Source of the DNA: Lachnoclostridium sp. UBA7122
Lineage (GTDB): Bacteria; Bacillota; Clostridia; Lachnospirales; Lachnospiraceae
Direction: 5' to 3'
DNA: 15,717 bases
NCBI GenBank assembly: GCA_002493085.1
Contig: DKXQ01000260.1
Location: forward strand, 806 to 16,522
How positions within the stretch are numbered: position 1 is the first letter of the stretch; every line of letters starts with the position of its first letter. Below the pieces are notes generated by a model. That model saw nothing but the letters and a program-made list of their open reading frames with translations, was not told the DNA's origin and ran no database searches. This document shows positions 6,951 through 12,893 of the stretch, piece after piece. A program made the translations under genes and the position numbers.

Positions 6951-7346
6951 TTAGCAGAGGGCGGGCATAAACTTTGCAAACAGGTAAAGCCCATCCTCCC
7001 CTGCTATTACTTCATGCGGTACGCCTATGGGAAATATGGATATTACACCCGCTTCATAGGGCAATCTCACACCGTCATTTACGCACACACCTGTGCCAGA
7101 GATTACTTCATGCGTTTCCAGTTGTTTCCCGTGGATATGGTTGCCAATCTTTTTATTAGGGGCTATCCTCACAAGATGGTAGCTGAATTGTCCATCTGTC
7201 CTTTCGGATGTGATAATAGCTTTAAGCTCCACGCCTTCAAAAGCAGGATGTTTCGACCACGGGATAGCATCAAATGTAATTGTGGCATCTGGTAACAGCA
7301 GCTTTCCTACCTTGTTGAATTTTTCAAACAAATTTTTGTAATCCAT
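6951..7346 (-). CDS. Single-domain cupin protein
   Basis: A 131-residue protein with the cupin metal-site pattern: GNHIHGKQLETHEV gives H70, H72 and a Glu at 77 or 80, and GVPHEV gives H111. The second motif sits about 40 residues later, as usual. Such small cupins may be isomerases, dioxygenase-like enzymes or small-molecule sensors; substrate cannot be read from sequence. The start ATG at 7346 is preferred because AAAGGAAG lies about 9 nt upstream; the GTG at 7355 directly abuts that site and is less likely. It is convergent with the AraC gene. A dyad over a possible -10 lies upstream (7385-7409). Confidence 0.75.
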   Translation of the reverse strand: MDYKNLFEKFNKVGKLLLPDATITFDAIPWSKHPAFEGVELKAIITSERTDGQFSYHLVRIAPNKKIGNHIHGKQLETHEVISGTGVCVNDGVRLPYEAGVISIFPIGVPHEVIAGEDGLYLFAKFMPALC

Positions 7347-7384
7347 TTCTAACACTTCCTTTCAAATTTTCTGGCAATTCCTCT

Positions 7385-7409
7385 GCCTGTCTACATCATA
7401 CCAACAGGC
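7385..7409 (-). promoter_or_regulatory. Dyad over a possible -10 of the cupin gene
   Basis: GCCTGT (7385-7390) and ACAGGC (7404-7409) flank a minus-strand TATGAT (7400-7395). The position 40-60 nt before the cupin start and the symmetry suggest an operator. No good -35 is seen, which fits an activator-dependent promoter, but this is inference. Confidence 0.4.
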
Positions 7410-7465
7410 TTATTATTTGAATTGTAAAAAATTGCGGAATACAAAACAGAGCCAATGTTTCCTGT

Positions 7466-7681
7466 TTACATTTCGGACAATACAAAAGATACTGTTCTTA
7501 CGGAATATTTGTTTTGCTTTTTAATAATCACTTCCTTATCAGGAAACCGTCTGATTAACTCATTTACCGTTTCTGCACAGAAAAATACCTCCCTGTATGA
7601 TTTAGTTCTTTTTGATGTTTGGGTAATCCTGTTAATTTCATTTTGCTTTGCCAAGCTAATATAAAGATTTCCGGCAAATTA
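7466..7681 (-). other. Uncharacterised small frame, possible gene remnant
   Basis: On the minus strand a frame is open from after a stop at 7679-7681 to a stop at 7466-7468. It has no good ribosome site, and the first usable start is TTG at 7654. The predicted peptide (about 62 residues from that TTG) has protein-like composition, with REVFFCAETVNELIRRF and VIIKKQNKYSVRTV, and looks like the C-terminal end of a larger protein. I do not recognise the family. Its lack of start signals and its place among decayed conjugative-element pieces favour a remnant. Confidence 0.3.
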
Positions 7682-7740
7682 TGAACGATACAGATACCCA
7701 GAGTCCAGAAAGAACCTATGATTTGCAAGACGGTATTTCC

Positions 7741-7786
7741 AAAATAAAAAGGTGTATGATATTAATTTTCTCTTTATCATACACCT
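7741..7786 (-). terminator. Terminator after the toxin-antitoxin unit
   Basis: A perfect 12-bp stem AGGTGTATGATA / TATCATACACCT (7750-7761 with 7775-7786) with a 13-nt loop. On the minus strand it is followed by TTTTTATTTT (7750-7741). It lies just beyond the stop of the GNAT gene. Confidence 0.8.
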
Positions 7787-7816
7787 AAAATTACTGTTAC
7801 TATGAAATTTTTACCT

Positions 7817-8401
7817 CTAAACCAGCCTTAACAACTGTACCAGTTCATGCAGTCCAGATTCTTTTGATGTGGTCTGTCTTGTGTCAAATTGCTTAAACCC
7901 ATAATTTTCATAAAAGGAAGGTAATTTTACATTGTTCTCTGCTTCTACAAATGCAACCATACCGCCCACCTGATACTGCAATGACTGTATCTGCCGGATT
8001 GCTGCCTCAAGCAGTTCTTTTCCGGTTATCCTGCCCTTTGCCCTGTCATTAAAATTTTTCCCAAGCTGTGCAATCAGGTAAGCTGCAAGATTATAGGTCT
8101 GCTCCCCTTTGTCTATCTCGCTGAACCTTGCAAGTTTGCGCTTTACCGTGTTACTGAACGGTTCTGCCCTTACCACAAGCAGTTTAACCGTAATAGAAAA
8201 ATAACCCAGTAACTCCGCATCCTCCTGCGACAACACTAAATATGTAACTGCCTGATGTTTTAAAAAGTGCTCAACATCCAAATTTAACGGAGAGGAAAAT
8301 CCGGACAGAAACCGTAGCAGCTTTTCCTCTCCGAGCCGTCCATCGTCGTTTTCCAAATACTCACGAATGTTCAGCACAATAAAATTATTCACTTGCTGCA
8401 T
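7817..8401 (-). CDS. GNAT-family acetyltransferase, probable toxin of a toxin-antitoxin pair
   Basis: A 194-residue protein. After variable strands (about 52-78, YLVLSQ then GYFSITVKLLVV) the acetyl-CoA-binding region is AYLIAQLGKN at 107-116 with GRITGKELLE at 123-132. The final GNAT strands and helix read MVAFVEAEN and PSFYENYGFKQF (148-172), a very typical ending. GNAT toxins such as TacT/AtaT acetylate aminoacyl-tRNA; that this one does so is inference. The start ATG at 8401 overlaps the end of the 64-residue upstream gene by 17 nt, with GGAAG about 7 nt before it, so translation is coupled. A strong terminator follows at 7741-7786. The unit sits in decayed mobile DNA, as many toxin-antitoxin pairs do. 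Confidence 0.75.
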   Translation of the reverse strand: MQQVNNFIVLNIREYLENDDGRLGEEKLLRFLSGFSSPLNLDVEHFLKHQAVTYLVLSQEDAELLGYFSITVKLLVVRAEPFSNTVKRKLARFSEIDKGEQTYNLAAYLIAQLGKNFNDRAKGRITGKELLEAAIRQIQSLQYQVGGMVAFVEAENNVKLPSFYENYGFKQFDTRQTTSKESGLHELVQLLRLV

Positions 8402-8579
8402 CCATTTTCTTCCTTTTCTCCATGAATTTTACTATTTCATCTGCTCCCTGCAGGTAAGTCACATTGATTGGAACACGAGGTGTCCTGTCGTTAGCAGATG
8501 TCTCTATCGCATCGGTAAACATCTCCAACTGCTTCTGGCCAGATATAACAAAATTCTTCGTAATACTTGAAGTTGCCAT
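8385..8579 (-). CDS. 64-residue protein, probable antitoxin partner of the GNAT protein
   Basis: A small protein with a predicted strand-like N-terminus (SITKNFVISGQKQLEMF), a helix (TDAIETSANDR), a PRVPINVTYLQG segment and a basic end EIVKFMEKRKK. It is not the usual DUF1778/ribbon-helix-helix antitoxin of GNAT systems. The start has a very strong AAAGGAGGTG about 8 nt upstream, which suits the higher expression expected of an antitoxin. It is immediately upstream of and overlaps the GNAT gene. I recall similar short proteins beside acetyltransferases on clostridial mobile DNA but cannot name a family, so the antitoxin role is inferred from layout. Confidence 0.6.
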   Translation of the reverse strand: MATSSITKNFVISGQKQLEMFTDAIETSANDRTPRVPINVTYLQGADEIVKFMEKRKKMDAASE

Positions 8580-8707
8580 AGAAACACACCTCCTTTATTA
8601 GTATAGTTCATTTTTCACTGCTTACTCTGTTTCAGCGCAATCCACATAATTTTCTATTCCTATTTTACGATTTTACCGGCAGTTTTGCAATCAGATTTTT
8701 GTGAATT

Positions 8708-9241
8708 TTATATGACTGCCTCTTTTCCTTTTGTTTTATCCGTTCCGGTGTTTCCCATGTCTGCCACCTGTGCCTTGTATATTTCCAGTTTTTCTTTCAG
8801 CAATGCCTTTGCAGGCTTTTCCGTAGTTTCGGCTGCCCGCTTTAATTCGTGTGGACTTCTGTTTCCTGCTGCATGATTACACCCTGCATTTTCTGCCGTC
8901 GTTCCTGCCTTTGGTTATCATATTTTAAAATACCGGCTTCTGATTGTTCTGCCCTCTGGTCACTGTATTCTACAGTGTCCGTTTCCAAATGTTCAGGTGT
9001 TTCATTGTCAATCTGTGCATTATTGCCATTTTCATCCATGTTGAGCAGGGCATTGAGGGAGGGAAGGCAGTCTGATTTCTCCTTCAGCTCCGCTTCCTGT
9101 ACAAAAGGTTTTGTCACCTCTGCTTTTGCGGTTTTACCTTTGCATTATTAAGCTCTTTTGTCATGGACTCCAGTGCATGGTTGATACGGGAAATATTCCC
9201 AAACGGGTCCGCACCGATGATAACCGTTTTTCTTTGACCAT
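8708..9241 (-). pseudogene. Frameshifted remnant of a conjugative-element protein
   Basis: Minus-strand reading gives consecutive pieces in different frames: MVKEK then VIIGADPFGNISRINHALES and MTKELNNAK, then AEVTKPFVQEAELKEKSD and LPSLNALLNMDE, and finally ELKRAAETTEKPAKALLKE and KLEIYKAQVADM, ending at TAA 8710-8708. The order DPFGNI...RI, KPF-QEAEL-EKS-L-LNALLNMD recalls the C-terminal region of the large helicase/antirestriction-type proteins of Tn1549-like conjugative elements. At least three frame changes are visible: near 9225 (A-run), between 9115 and 9140, and at 8840-8856 where an extra AC seems inserted. A ribosome site AGGAG (9254-9250) sits 8 nt before the ATG, so this may once have been a separate small gene. 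It is not functional as it stands. Confidence 0.65.
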
Positions 9242-9274
9242 ATCATCAACTCCTGTTTTCATTTTCCTGACCAT

Positions 9275-9303
9275 ATTATATCAAAAATTGGTATAGAAAT
9301 CAA
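9275..9303 (-). promoter_or_regulatory. Promoter reading into the remnant and the toxin-antitoxin pair
   Basis: TTGATT (9303-9298), a 17-nt spacer and TATAAT (9280-9275) on the minus strand. It would transcribe the broken gene at 9241-8708 and, with no terminator seen between, continue into the 64-aa/GNAT pair, for which I find no convincing promoter of its own. Confidence 0.6.
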
Positions 9304-9346
9304 CTATTGTTGGACATCTGACATCTATACACCAGCTTATCACAAC

Positions 9347-9467
9347 AATCCTGTCAACCACAATAATCCTGTCTACACAACCCTACTATTTATCCATTCT
9401 GTCAACTCAGCTATGTCATTCGATATGTTCCCTAAGCCTTAATTTCAGGGAATTTGACAGGATTATT
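9347..9467. repeat. Cluster of AATCCTGTCAAC-type repeats
   Basis: Three forward units: AATCCTGTCAAC (9347-9358), AATCCTGTCTAC (9365-9376) and CATTCTGTCAAC (9395-9406). One inverted unit, GACAGGATTATT (9456-9467), is an exact reverse complement of 9362-9373. No gene is present here. The arrangement resembles iterons or recombinase/regulator sites of a mobile element, or a transposon end next to the IS630 remnant. Confidence 0.55.
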
Positions 9468-9469
9468 AA

Positions 9470-9742
9470 CATTATGGTAAAATTGTTGCAGAATGGTTAT
9501 CAGGACATAAGGATGAAATAGAATTATTTTTTACCCTTCCATATTCTCCTGAAATTAATCCTGATTAATACCTTAACCATAATTTAAAACAAAATATACA
9601 CAGTGGAATTATTCCACATACCAAAAAGCAGATTCAGAAAAAGGTAGAAAAATATATGCATCATATACAAAAATTTAGTGAAAAAGTTTCTTGCCTGTTT
9701 AAACATAAAAATTTAAAATTTATTCAATATTATGGTTGCTAA
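9470..9742 (+). pseudogene. IS630-type transposase, 3' remnant
   Basis: Read in one frame up to TAA 9740-9742, the translation shows HYGKIVAEWLSGHKDEIELF, LPYSPEINPD, a TAA at 9566-9568, then YLNHNLKQNIHSG and a Lys-rich helical tail. This is the end of the DDE domain of IS630-family transposases (SPEINPDEYLN motif). The internal stop lies where the catalytic Glu is expected and is one base from GAA. The N-terminal two thirds and the left end are missing; the match begins right after a stop at 9467-9469, next to the inverted repeat unit. Inactive. Confidence 0.75.
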
Positions 9743-9798
9743 AAAAATTACTATATTTAATCACCGAAGTAATATATTAGAAAGGATACTAAGCACAA

Positions 9799-10005
9799 AT
9801 GTATATTTTTTTGGGAATTATATTTGTTATAATAGGTCTTATCATGCTTATAAGTCCAAAGACTTTTTATCAAATTACTGAAAACTGGAAAGATAATAAC
9901 AAAAGTAACGAACCATCAAAATCATATATTATTAGTACAAAGTTTGGAGGATGTGCTTTTCTGATAGTTGGATTAGCAAGTATAATCATATGTTTTGTTT
10001 GTTAA
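9799..10005 (+). CDS. Small two-helix membrane protein (DUF6199-like)
   Basis: A 68-residue protein with a first hydrophobic helix (2-20, ending MLISPKTFYQITENWK), a polar loop (30-44) containing PSKSYIISTKFGG, and a second helix (49-67). The pattern of a short helix, ITENWK, STKFGG and a second helix is like small DUF6199-type membrane proteins found in Clostridia, of unknown function. The start ATG has AAAGGA about 12 nt upstream, slightly long. It is not in an operon: IS630 debris lies upstream and a hairpin plus the convergent DUF1292 gene downstream. Confidence 0.6.
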   Translation: MYIFLGIIFVIIGLIMLISPKTFYQITENWKDNNKSNEPSKSYIISTKFGGCAFLIVGLASIIICFVC

Positions 10006-10008
10006 TTG

Positions 10009-10117
10009 GAATTGGAAGAAGCAGACTACTTATATACTTTTGACAAGATTGATAAAAGAAGACACATTAACTTATGTTAATGGCAAGGTGATGATTGTAA
10101 AAGTTAATGCAGATTAA
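10009..10117 (+). pseudogene. Possible short gene remnant
   Basis: Directly after the small membrane-protein gene, the plus strand reads ELEEADYLYTFDKIDKR in one frame and, after one frame change, TLTYVNGKVMIVKVNAD before TAA at 10115-10117. The two pieces together look like a protein C-terminus. There is no start signal and no recognised family, so this may be chance. Confidence 0.2.
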
Positions 10118-10135
10118 TAAATAATCTGGCACACT

Positions 10136-10172
10136 GTGGCATGTCTGGTAAGAAATTTACCAGACATGCTAC
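10136..10172. terminator. Long hairpin between convergent genes
   Basis: GCATGTCTGGTAA (10139-10151) pairs perfectly with TTACCAGACATGC (10157-10169) around a 5-nt loop; the stem extends outward by three more pairs including one G-T. It lies between the plus-strand membrane-protein gene and the minus-strand DUF1292 gene. T-runs are modest on both sides, so it may serve both. Confidence 0.65.
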
Positions 10173-10179
10173 TAATTTA

Positions 10180-10488
10180 CTACTCTTCACTTTCAATTAT
10201 TCTGTTCCACATTCTTGCATCCAGTTTTTCTTCATAAGCATCTGCGGCAGCATCGTATTCATCCTCGTCTGTTATATCCTCCATTTCAAAATCATCATTG
10301 CCTAAGTCTTTAATCCTGAATACATAATACTCTGTAATATTTTCCACACCAGCAGGAATAACAGCAGCATAAAGCCTGCCATCTGTCTCATATATTTCAT
10401 CAACATAAAAATCCTTGTCGTTGCCATCTTCGTCTGTCAATGTCACCATAGTTTCTTCAAATTCATAATCGCTGTTTTTATCTGCCAT
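10180..10488 (-). CDS. DUF1292-family acidic protein
   Basis: A 102-residue, very acidic soluble protein. Residues 12-75 match the DUF1292 (YrzB-like) fold pattern: MVTLTDEDGNDKDFYVDEIY, YAAVIPAG, then YYVFRIKDLGNDDFEMEDITDEDEYDA. Members are common in Firmicutes, often near yrrK/yrzL-type genes, and their function is unknown. The C-terminal helix ARMWNRIIES is also typical of the family. The start ATG has AAAGGAT 7 nt upstream, and a strong promoter lies at 10530-10558. It stands alone here, divergent from the coat cluster. Confidence 0.85.
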   Translation of the reverse strand: MADKNSDYEFEETMVTLTDEDGNDKDFYVDEIYETDGRLYAAVIPAGVENITEYYVFRIKDLGNDDFEMEDITDEDEYDAAADAYEEKLDARMWNRIIESEE

Positions 10489-10529
10489 ATATTTTATCCT
10501 TTCTTGTTTATTTTGCTATCTTTTTGCAT

Positions 10530-10558
10530 ATTATATCCCAGTTTGGAGACTATATCAA
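10530..10558 (-). promoter_or_regulatory. Promoter of the DUF1292 gene
   Basis: TTGATA (10558-10553), a 17-nt spacer and TATAAT (10535-10530) on the minus strand, about 42 nt before the start codon: close to the sigma-A consensus. Confidence 0.75.
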
Positions 10559-10986
10559 GAAAATAATTAATACAGATAGTGTAACTTTACCTGGTCCAAA
10601 TACAATCCAAAGATTATATTATTCTGGCAGGTTTCAAATATTTTTCCAAAAGGCAGTATATAAAGCCGCTGGTGCTTAAATCTGGTCTTGTCAGATTTTA
10701 TGCACCACCCGGTGCTTTGTTTAAGCGCAAGTGGCTGCCGGCTGGAAAAATTTTGAAACTGCCGGAGCCATATAATCTAAAGCAGTCAGTTTATATTTAT
10801 TGTACCATGAAAAAGTACACGGTTTCCCATTTTTTTATAAAAATTCCCCAGATAAAGTTGCACTATCATTAATACATTTTATATATCCATTTGTTGCTAC
10901 TGTAATTTATACATTATTTCTTCCTCCCTGTTAATAATAGCTATAGTAACCTGTCAACTACTTTGCTATGGAAATGGAGGATTAAT
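10559..10986 (+). other. Long gene-free stretch before the coat cluster
   Basis: No convincing gene. The notable part is a bulged hairpin: TGGTGC (10670-10675) with GCACCA (10702-10707) outside, AAATCTG (10678-10684) with CAGATTT (10692-10698) inside, and a 7-nt loop. It is followed by GC-rich, repeat-like text to about 10770. The rest is AT-rich. The promoter of the coat cluster must lie near the end, but I find no clear sigma-E or sigma-K match. Confidence 0.4.
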
Positions 10987-11451
10987 ATGAGTGAAAAAAC
11001 TTGTTGCACATGCCCTGAAACATTGGCAATGGCATCTGTTCCAATGCAGGAATGGTGTGAACTTTATGACTGGGACACAGCACTTAAAGAGGGAACTATC
11101 TTTACTTGTTTAAACCTTCCTATATATTTTGCAGATAAAGGAAGCAGCACACTGGAAACAAGCAGTTCTGCACCTGGTCCTGTGCAGCATGAAAGAGAAA
11201 ACCTTATGGGCAGGATTGAAGCTATAAGTTTTGCTATAAATGACCTTACGCTTTATCTTGACACACACCCGTGCTGTCCTGATGGCACACCTCTCTTTTA
11301 CCAGCTTTCTAAAGAACGCATGGATTTGCTGGCAGAGTACGCCAGTAAATACAATCCTTTAACACAGTTATCTATGGTAACTGCAGGCCTTAGCCAGAAT
11401 GACTATGCATGGGCTGATGGTCCAATGCCATGGGAAGGAGGCTGTATATAA
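10987..11451 (+). CDS. cotJA-cotJB: CotJA-CotJB fusion, spore coat protein
   Basis: A 154-residue protein made of two coat proteins that are separate in Bacillus. Residues 13-49 are CotJA (LAMASVPMQEW...LYDWDTALKEGTIF...LNLPIYFA). A Ser/Pro/Gly linker spans about 50-68. Residues 69-153 are CotJB (RENLMGRIEAISFAINDLTL, YLDTHPCCPDGTPLFYQ, ending DYAWADGPMPWEGGC). In Bacillus these are about 82 and 87 residues, so the fusion is close to both joined with the CotJA end trimmed. The start at 10987 follows GGAGG by 6 nt; an in-frame ATG at 10963 lies before that site. The N-terminal CCTC and other Cys could cross-link. The cotJC start codon immediately follows this stop. Made in the mother cell during sporulation and placed in the coat, by analogy. 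Confidence 0.85.
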   Translation: MSEKTCCTCPETLAMASVPMQEWCELYDWDTALKEGTIFTCLNLPIYFADKGSSTLETSSSAPGPVQHERENLMGRIEAISFAINDLTLYLDTHPCCPDGTPLFYQLSKERMDLLAEYASKYNPLTQLSMVTAGLSQNDYAWADGPMPWEGGCI

Positions 11452-12075
11452 ATGTGGGCTTATGAAAAAAGATTACAGTTTCCTGTAAAAATCAAAAAGA
11501 CATGTCCAAAGACAGCACAGCTTGTAATCAGCCAGTATGGCGGTCCTGACGGTGAACTTAGCGCTTCGATGCGTTATCTTGCCCAGCGTTATACTATGCC
11601 AGTTAAAAAAGTTGGAGGCCTTCTTACTGATATTGGTACAGAAGAAATTAACCATATGGAAATTATCTGTGCAATAGTATACCAGCTTACAAGGGATGTG
11701 ACACCTGAAGATGCTAAAACTGCAGGCTTTGATGCTTATTATATTGACCATACAAAAGCACTGTGGCCACAGGCAGCAGCAGGCATCCCATTTACTGCAA
11801 CAGAATTCCAGTCAAAGGGTGACCCTTTTGCTGACTTATTTGAAGACCTTGCGGCAGAGCAGAAAGCACGTACTGTCTATGACAACCTGCTGCGTGTAAT
11901 CGAAGACCCTGATGTACGTGCACCATTAAAATTCCTGCGTTCAAGGGAAGTTGTACATTTCCAGCGTTTTGGCGAAGCACTTGAGATGACAAAAAGCCAG
12001 CTTAACCATAACAACTTCTATTATTTTAATGCAGAATTTGACAAACAATTTTATAAAACAGAAGACCACTGTTAA
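11452..12075 (+). CDS. cotJC: Manganese catalase-type spore coat protein CotJC
   Basis: A 207-residue ferritin-like protein of the manganese catalase family, about the length of CotJC rather than of the longer full catalases. Expected dimanganese ligands are visible: E35 (GPDGELSAS), E65 and H68 (GTEEINHME), E136 (AAEQKA) and H169 (REVVHFQRF). It would convert hydrogen peroxide to water and oxygen in or on the spore coat. The ATG directly follows the cotJAB stop, and GGAGG within the end of cotJAB serves as ribosome site about 10 nt upstream, so the two are translationally linked. It is followed 41 nt later by the DUF305 gene. Confidence 0.9.
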   Translation: MWAYEKRLQFPVKIKKTCPKTAQLVISQYGGPDGELSASMRYLAQRYTMPVKKVGGLLTDIGTEEINHMEIICAIVYQLTRDVTPEDAKTAGFDAYYIDHTKALWPQAAAGIPFTATEFQSKGDPFADLFEDLAAEQKARTVYDNLLRVIEDPDVRAPLKFLRSREVVHFQRFGEALEMTKSQLNHNNFYYFNAEFDKQFYKTEDHC

Positions 12076-12116
12076 AAAATAGTCAAATTATAATTGTACA
12101 GGTGAAAGGATTTTTA

Positions 12117-12803
12117 ATGAATAAGCATAAAAATTATCATATGTATGGGCTTCTTGCTATTGTTATATTAATATTAATAATTATTTTCTCCATCCTCTAT
12201 ATAGGCCGCAGAAATACACATTCACCTGGAACAACTATTGTAAAAGAGGCAAGTGATGATTCAGAAGTTTCTGCATATCTTAAAGAACAGGACATCATTC
12301 TGTCAGATATGATGGACAATATGAGTGTAAAGGAATCTGGAAGCGCCGAACTGGATTTTCTTATAGGAATGATACCTCATCACGAAGCTGCTATTGAAAT
12401 AACAAAAAGCTATCTTAAATATGGGGGCAAAAACAGAAAACTTAAAAAGCTTGCTGAAGAAATCATTGAAGACCAGATTGAAGAAGCAGGAGAAATGCGC
12501 ATACTGGTCAAAAAAATTGAAAGCCAGACAGGCACTGACAAAGAAAAAGAACGTGCTTATCTTGATTTTTATAATAAAATGATGTCTTCCCATCAAAATA
12601 TCCAACATGAAACAGAAACAGCAAGTAATGTTGAATCTGCTTATATAGAAGGGATGGTTATACACCACCAGATGGCGGCTGATATGGCAAAAGCAATCTT
12701 AGAAAACACCCGGCATGATGAAACACGGGATATTGCTGAAGACATTATAGAAAGACAAGAAGAAGAAATTAGCCAGATGGAAGCAATCTTTAATGATATG
12801 TAA
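12117..12803 (+). CDS. Membrane-anchored protein with two DUF305 repeats
   Basis: A 228-residue protein. One membrane helix (11-29) follows a short basic N-terminus (MNKHKNYH), so the bulk is outside the membrane or in the intermembrane space of the spore. Two homologous helical repeats follow: FLIGMIPHHEAAIEITKSYL with LAEEIIEDQIEEAGEM (81-127) and YIEGMVIHHQMAADMAKAIL with IAEDIIERQEEEISQM (176-221). Each has the GM-x-x-HH signature of DUF305, a ferritin-like fold with members that bind copper (CopM). The start ATG at 12117 has GAAAGGA about 6 nt upstream; the GTG at 12102 lies before that site. It is likely cotranscribed with cotJAB-cotJC and closes the unit before a strong terminator, suggesting a metal- or peroxide-handling role in the spore. 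Confidence 0.8.
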   Translation: MNKHKNYHMYGLLAIVILILIIIFSILYIGRRNTHSPGTTIVKEASDDSEVSAYLKEQDIILSDMMDNMSVKESGSAELDFLIGMIPHHEAAIEITKSYLKYGGKNRKLKKLAEEIIEDQIEEAGEMRILVKKIESQTGTDKEKERAYLDFYNKMMSSHQNIQHETETASNVESAYIEGMVIHHQMAADMAKAILENTRHDETRDIAEDIIERQEEEISQMEAIFNDM

Positions 12804-12827
12804 AAAGGTTCTGGCAGTCCAGAAATA

Positions 12828-12876
12828 GCCTTACAAGTTATGTATTTAACTTGTAAGGCATTTAAAAATTTTTTCT
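12828..12876 (+). terminator. Terminator of the coat cluster
   Basis: A perfect 13-bp stem (GCCTTACAAGTTA at 12828-12840 with its complement at 12847-12859), a 6-nt loop, then ATTTAAAAATTTTTTC. It is a clear Rho-independent terminator on the plus strand, 25 nt after the DUF305 stop. Confidence 0.9.
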
Positions 12877-12893
12877 CAATCTGATATTTATAA

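Noticed and set aside
8849..9296. Plus-strand frames opposite the conjugative-element remnant
   Set aside because: The minus-strand translation is recognisable once frameshifts are joined; the plus frames are Ser/Cys-rich shadow text.
9301..9480. CRISPR array at the repeated CTGTCAAC motifs
   Set aside because: Units are only about 12 nt, unevenly spaced (18 and 30 nt apart) and one is inverted; there are no spacers of regular length and no cas genes.
10672..10872. 66-codon plus-strand frame in the gap before cotJA-cotJB
   Set aside because: No ribosome site, runs through the hairpin, and the second half is low-complexity AT-rich sequence.
10880..10920. Sporulation sigma-E promoter before cotJA-cotJB
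   Set aside because: TATACATT near 10908 partly resembles a -10, but no fitting -35 is present at the right spacing.
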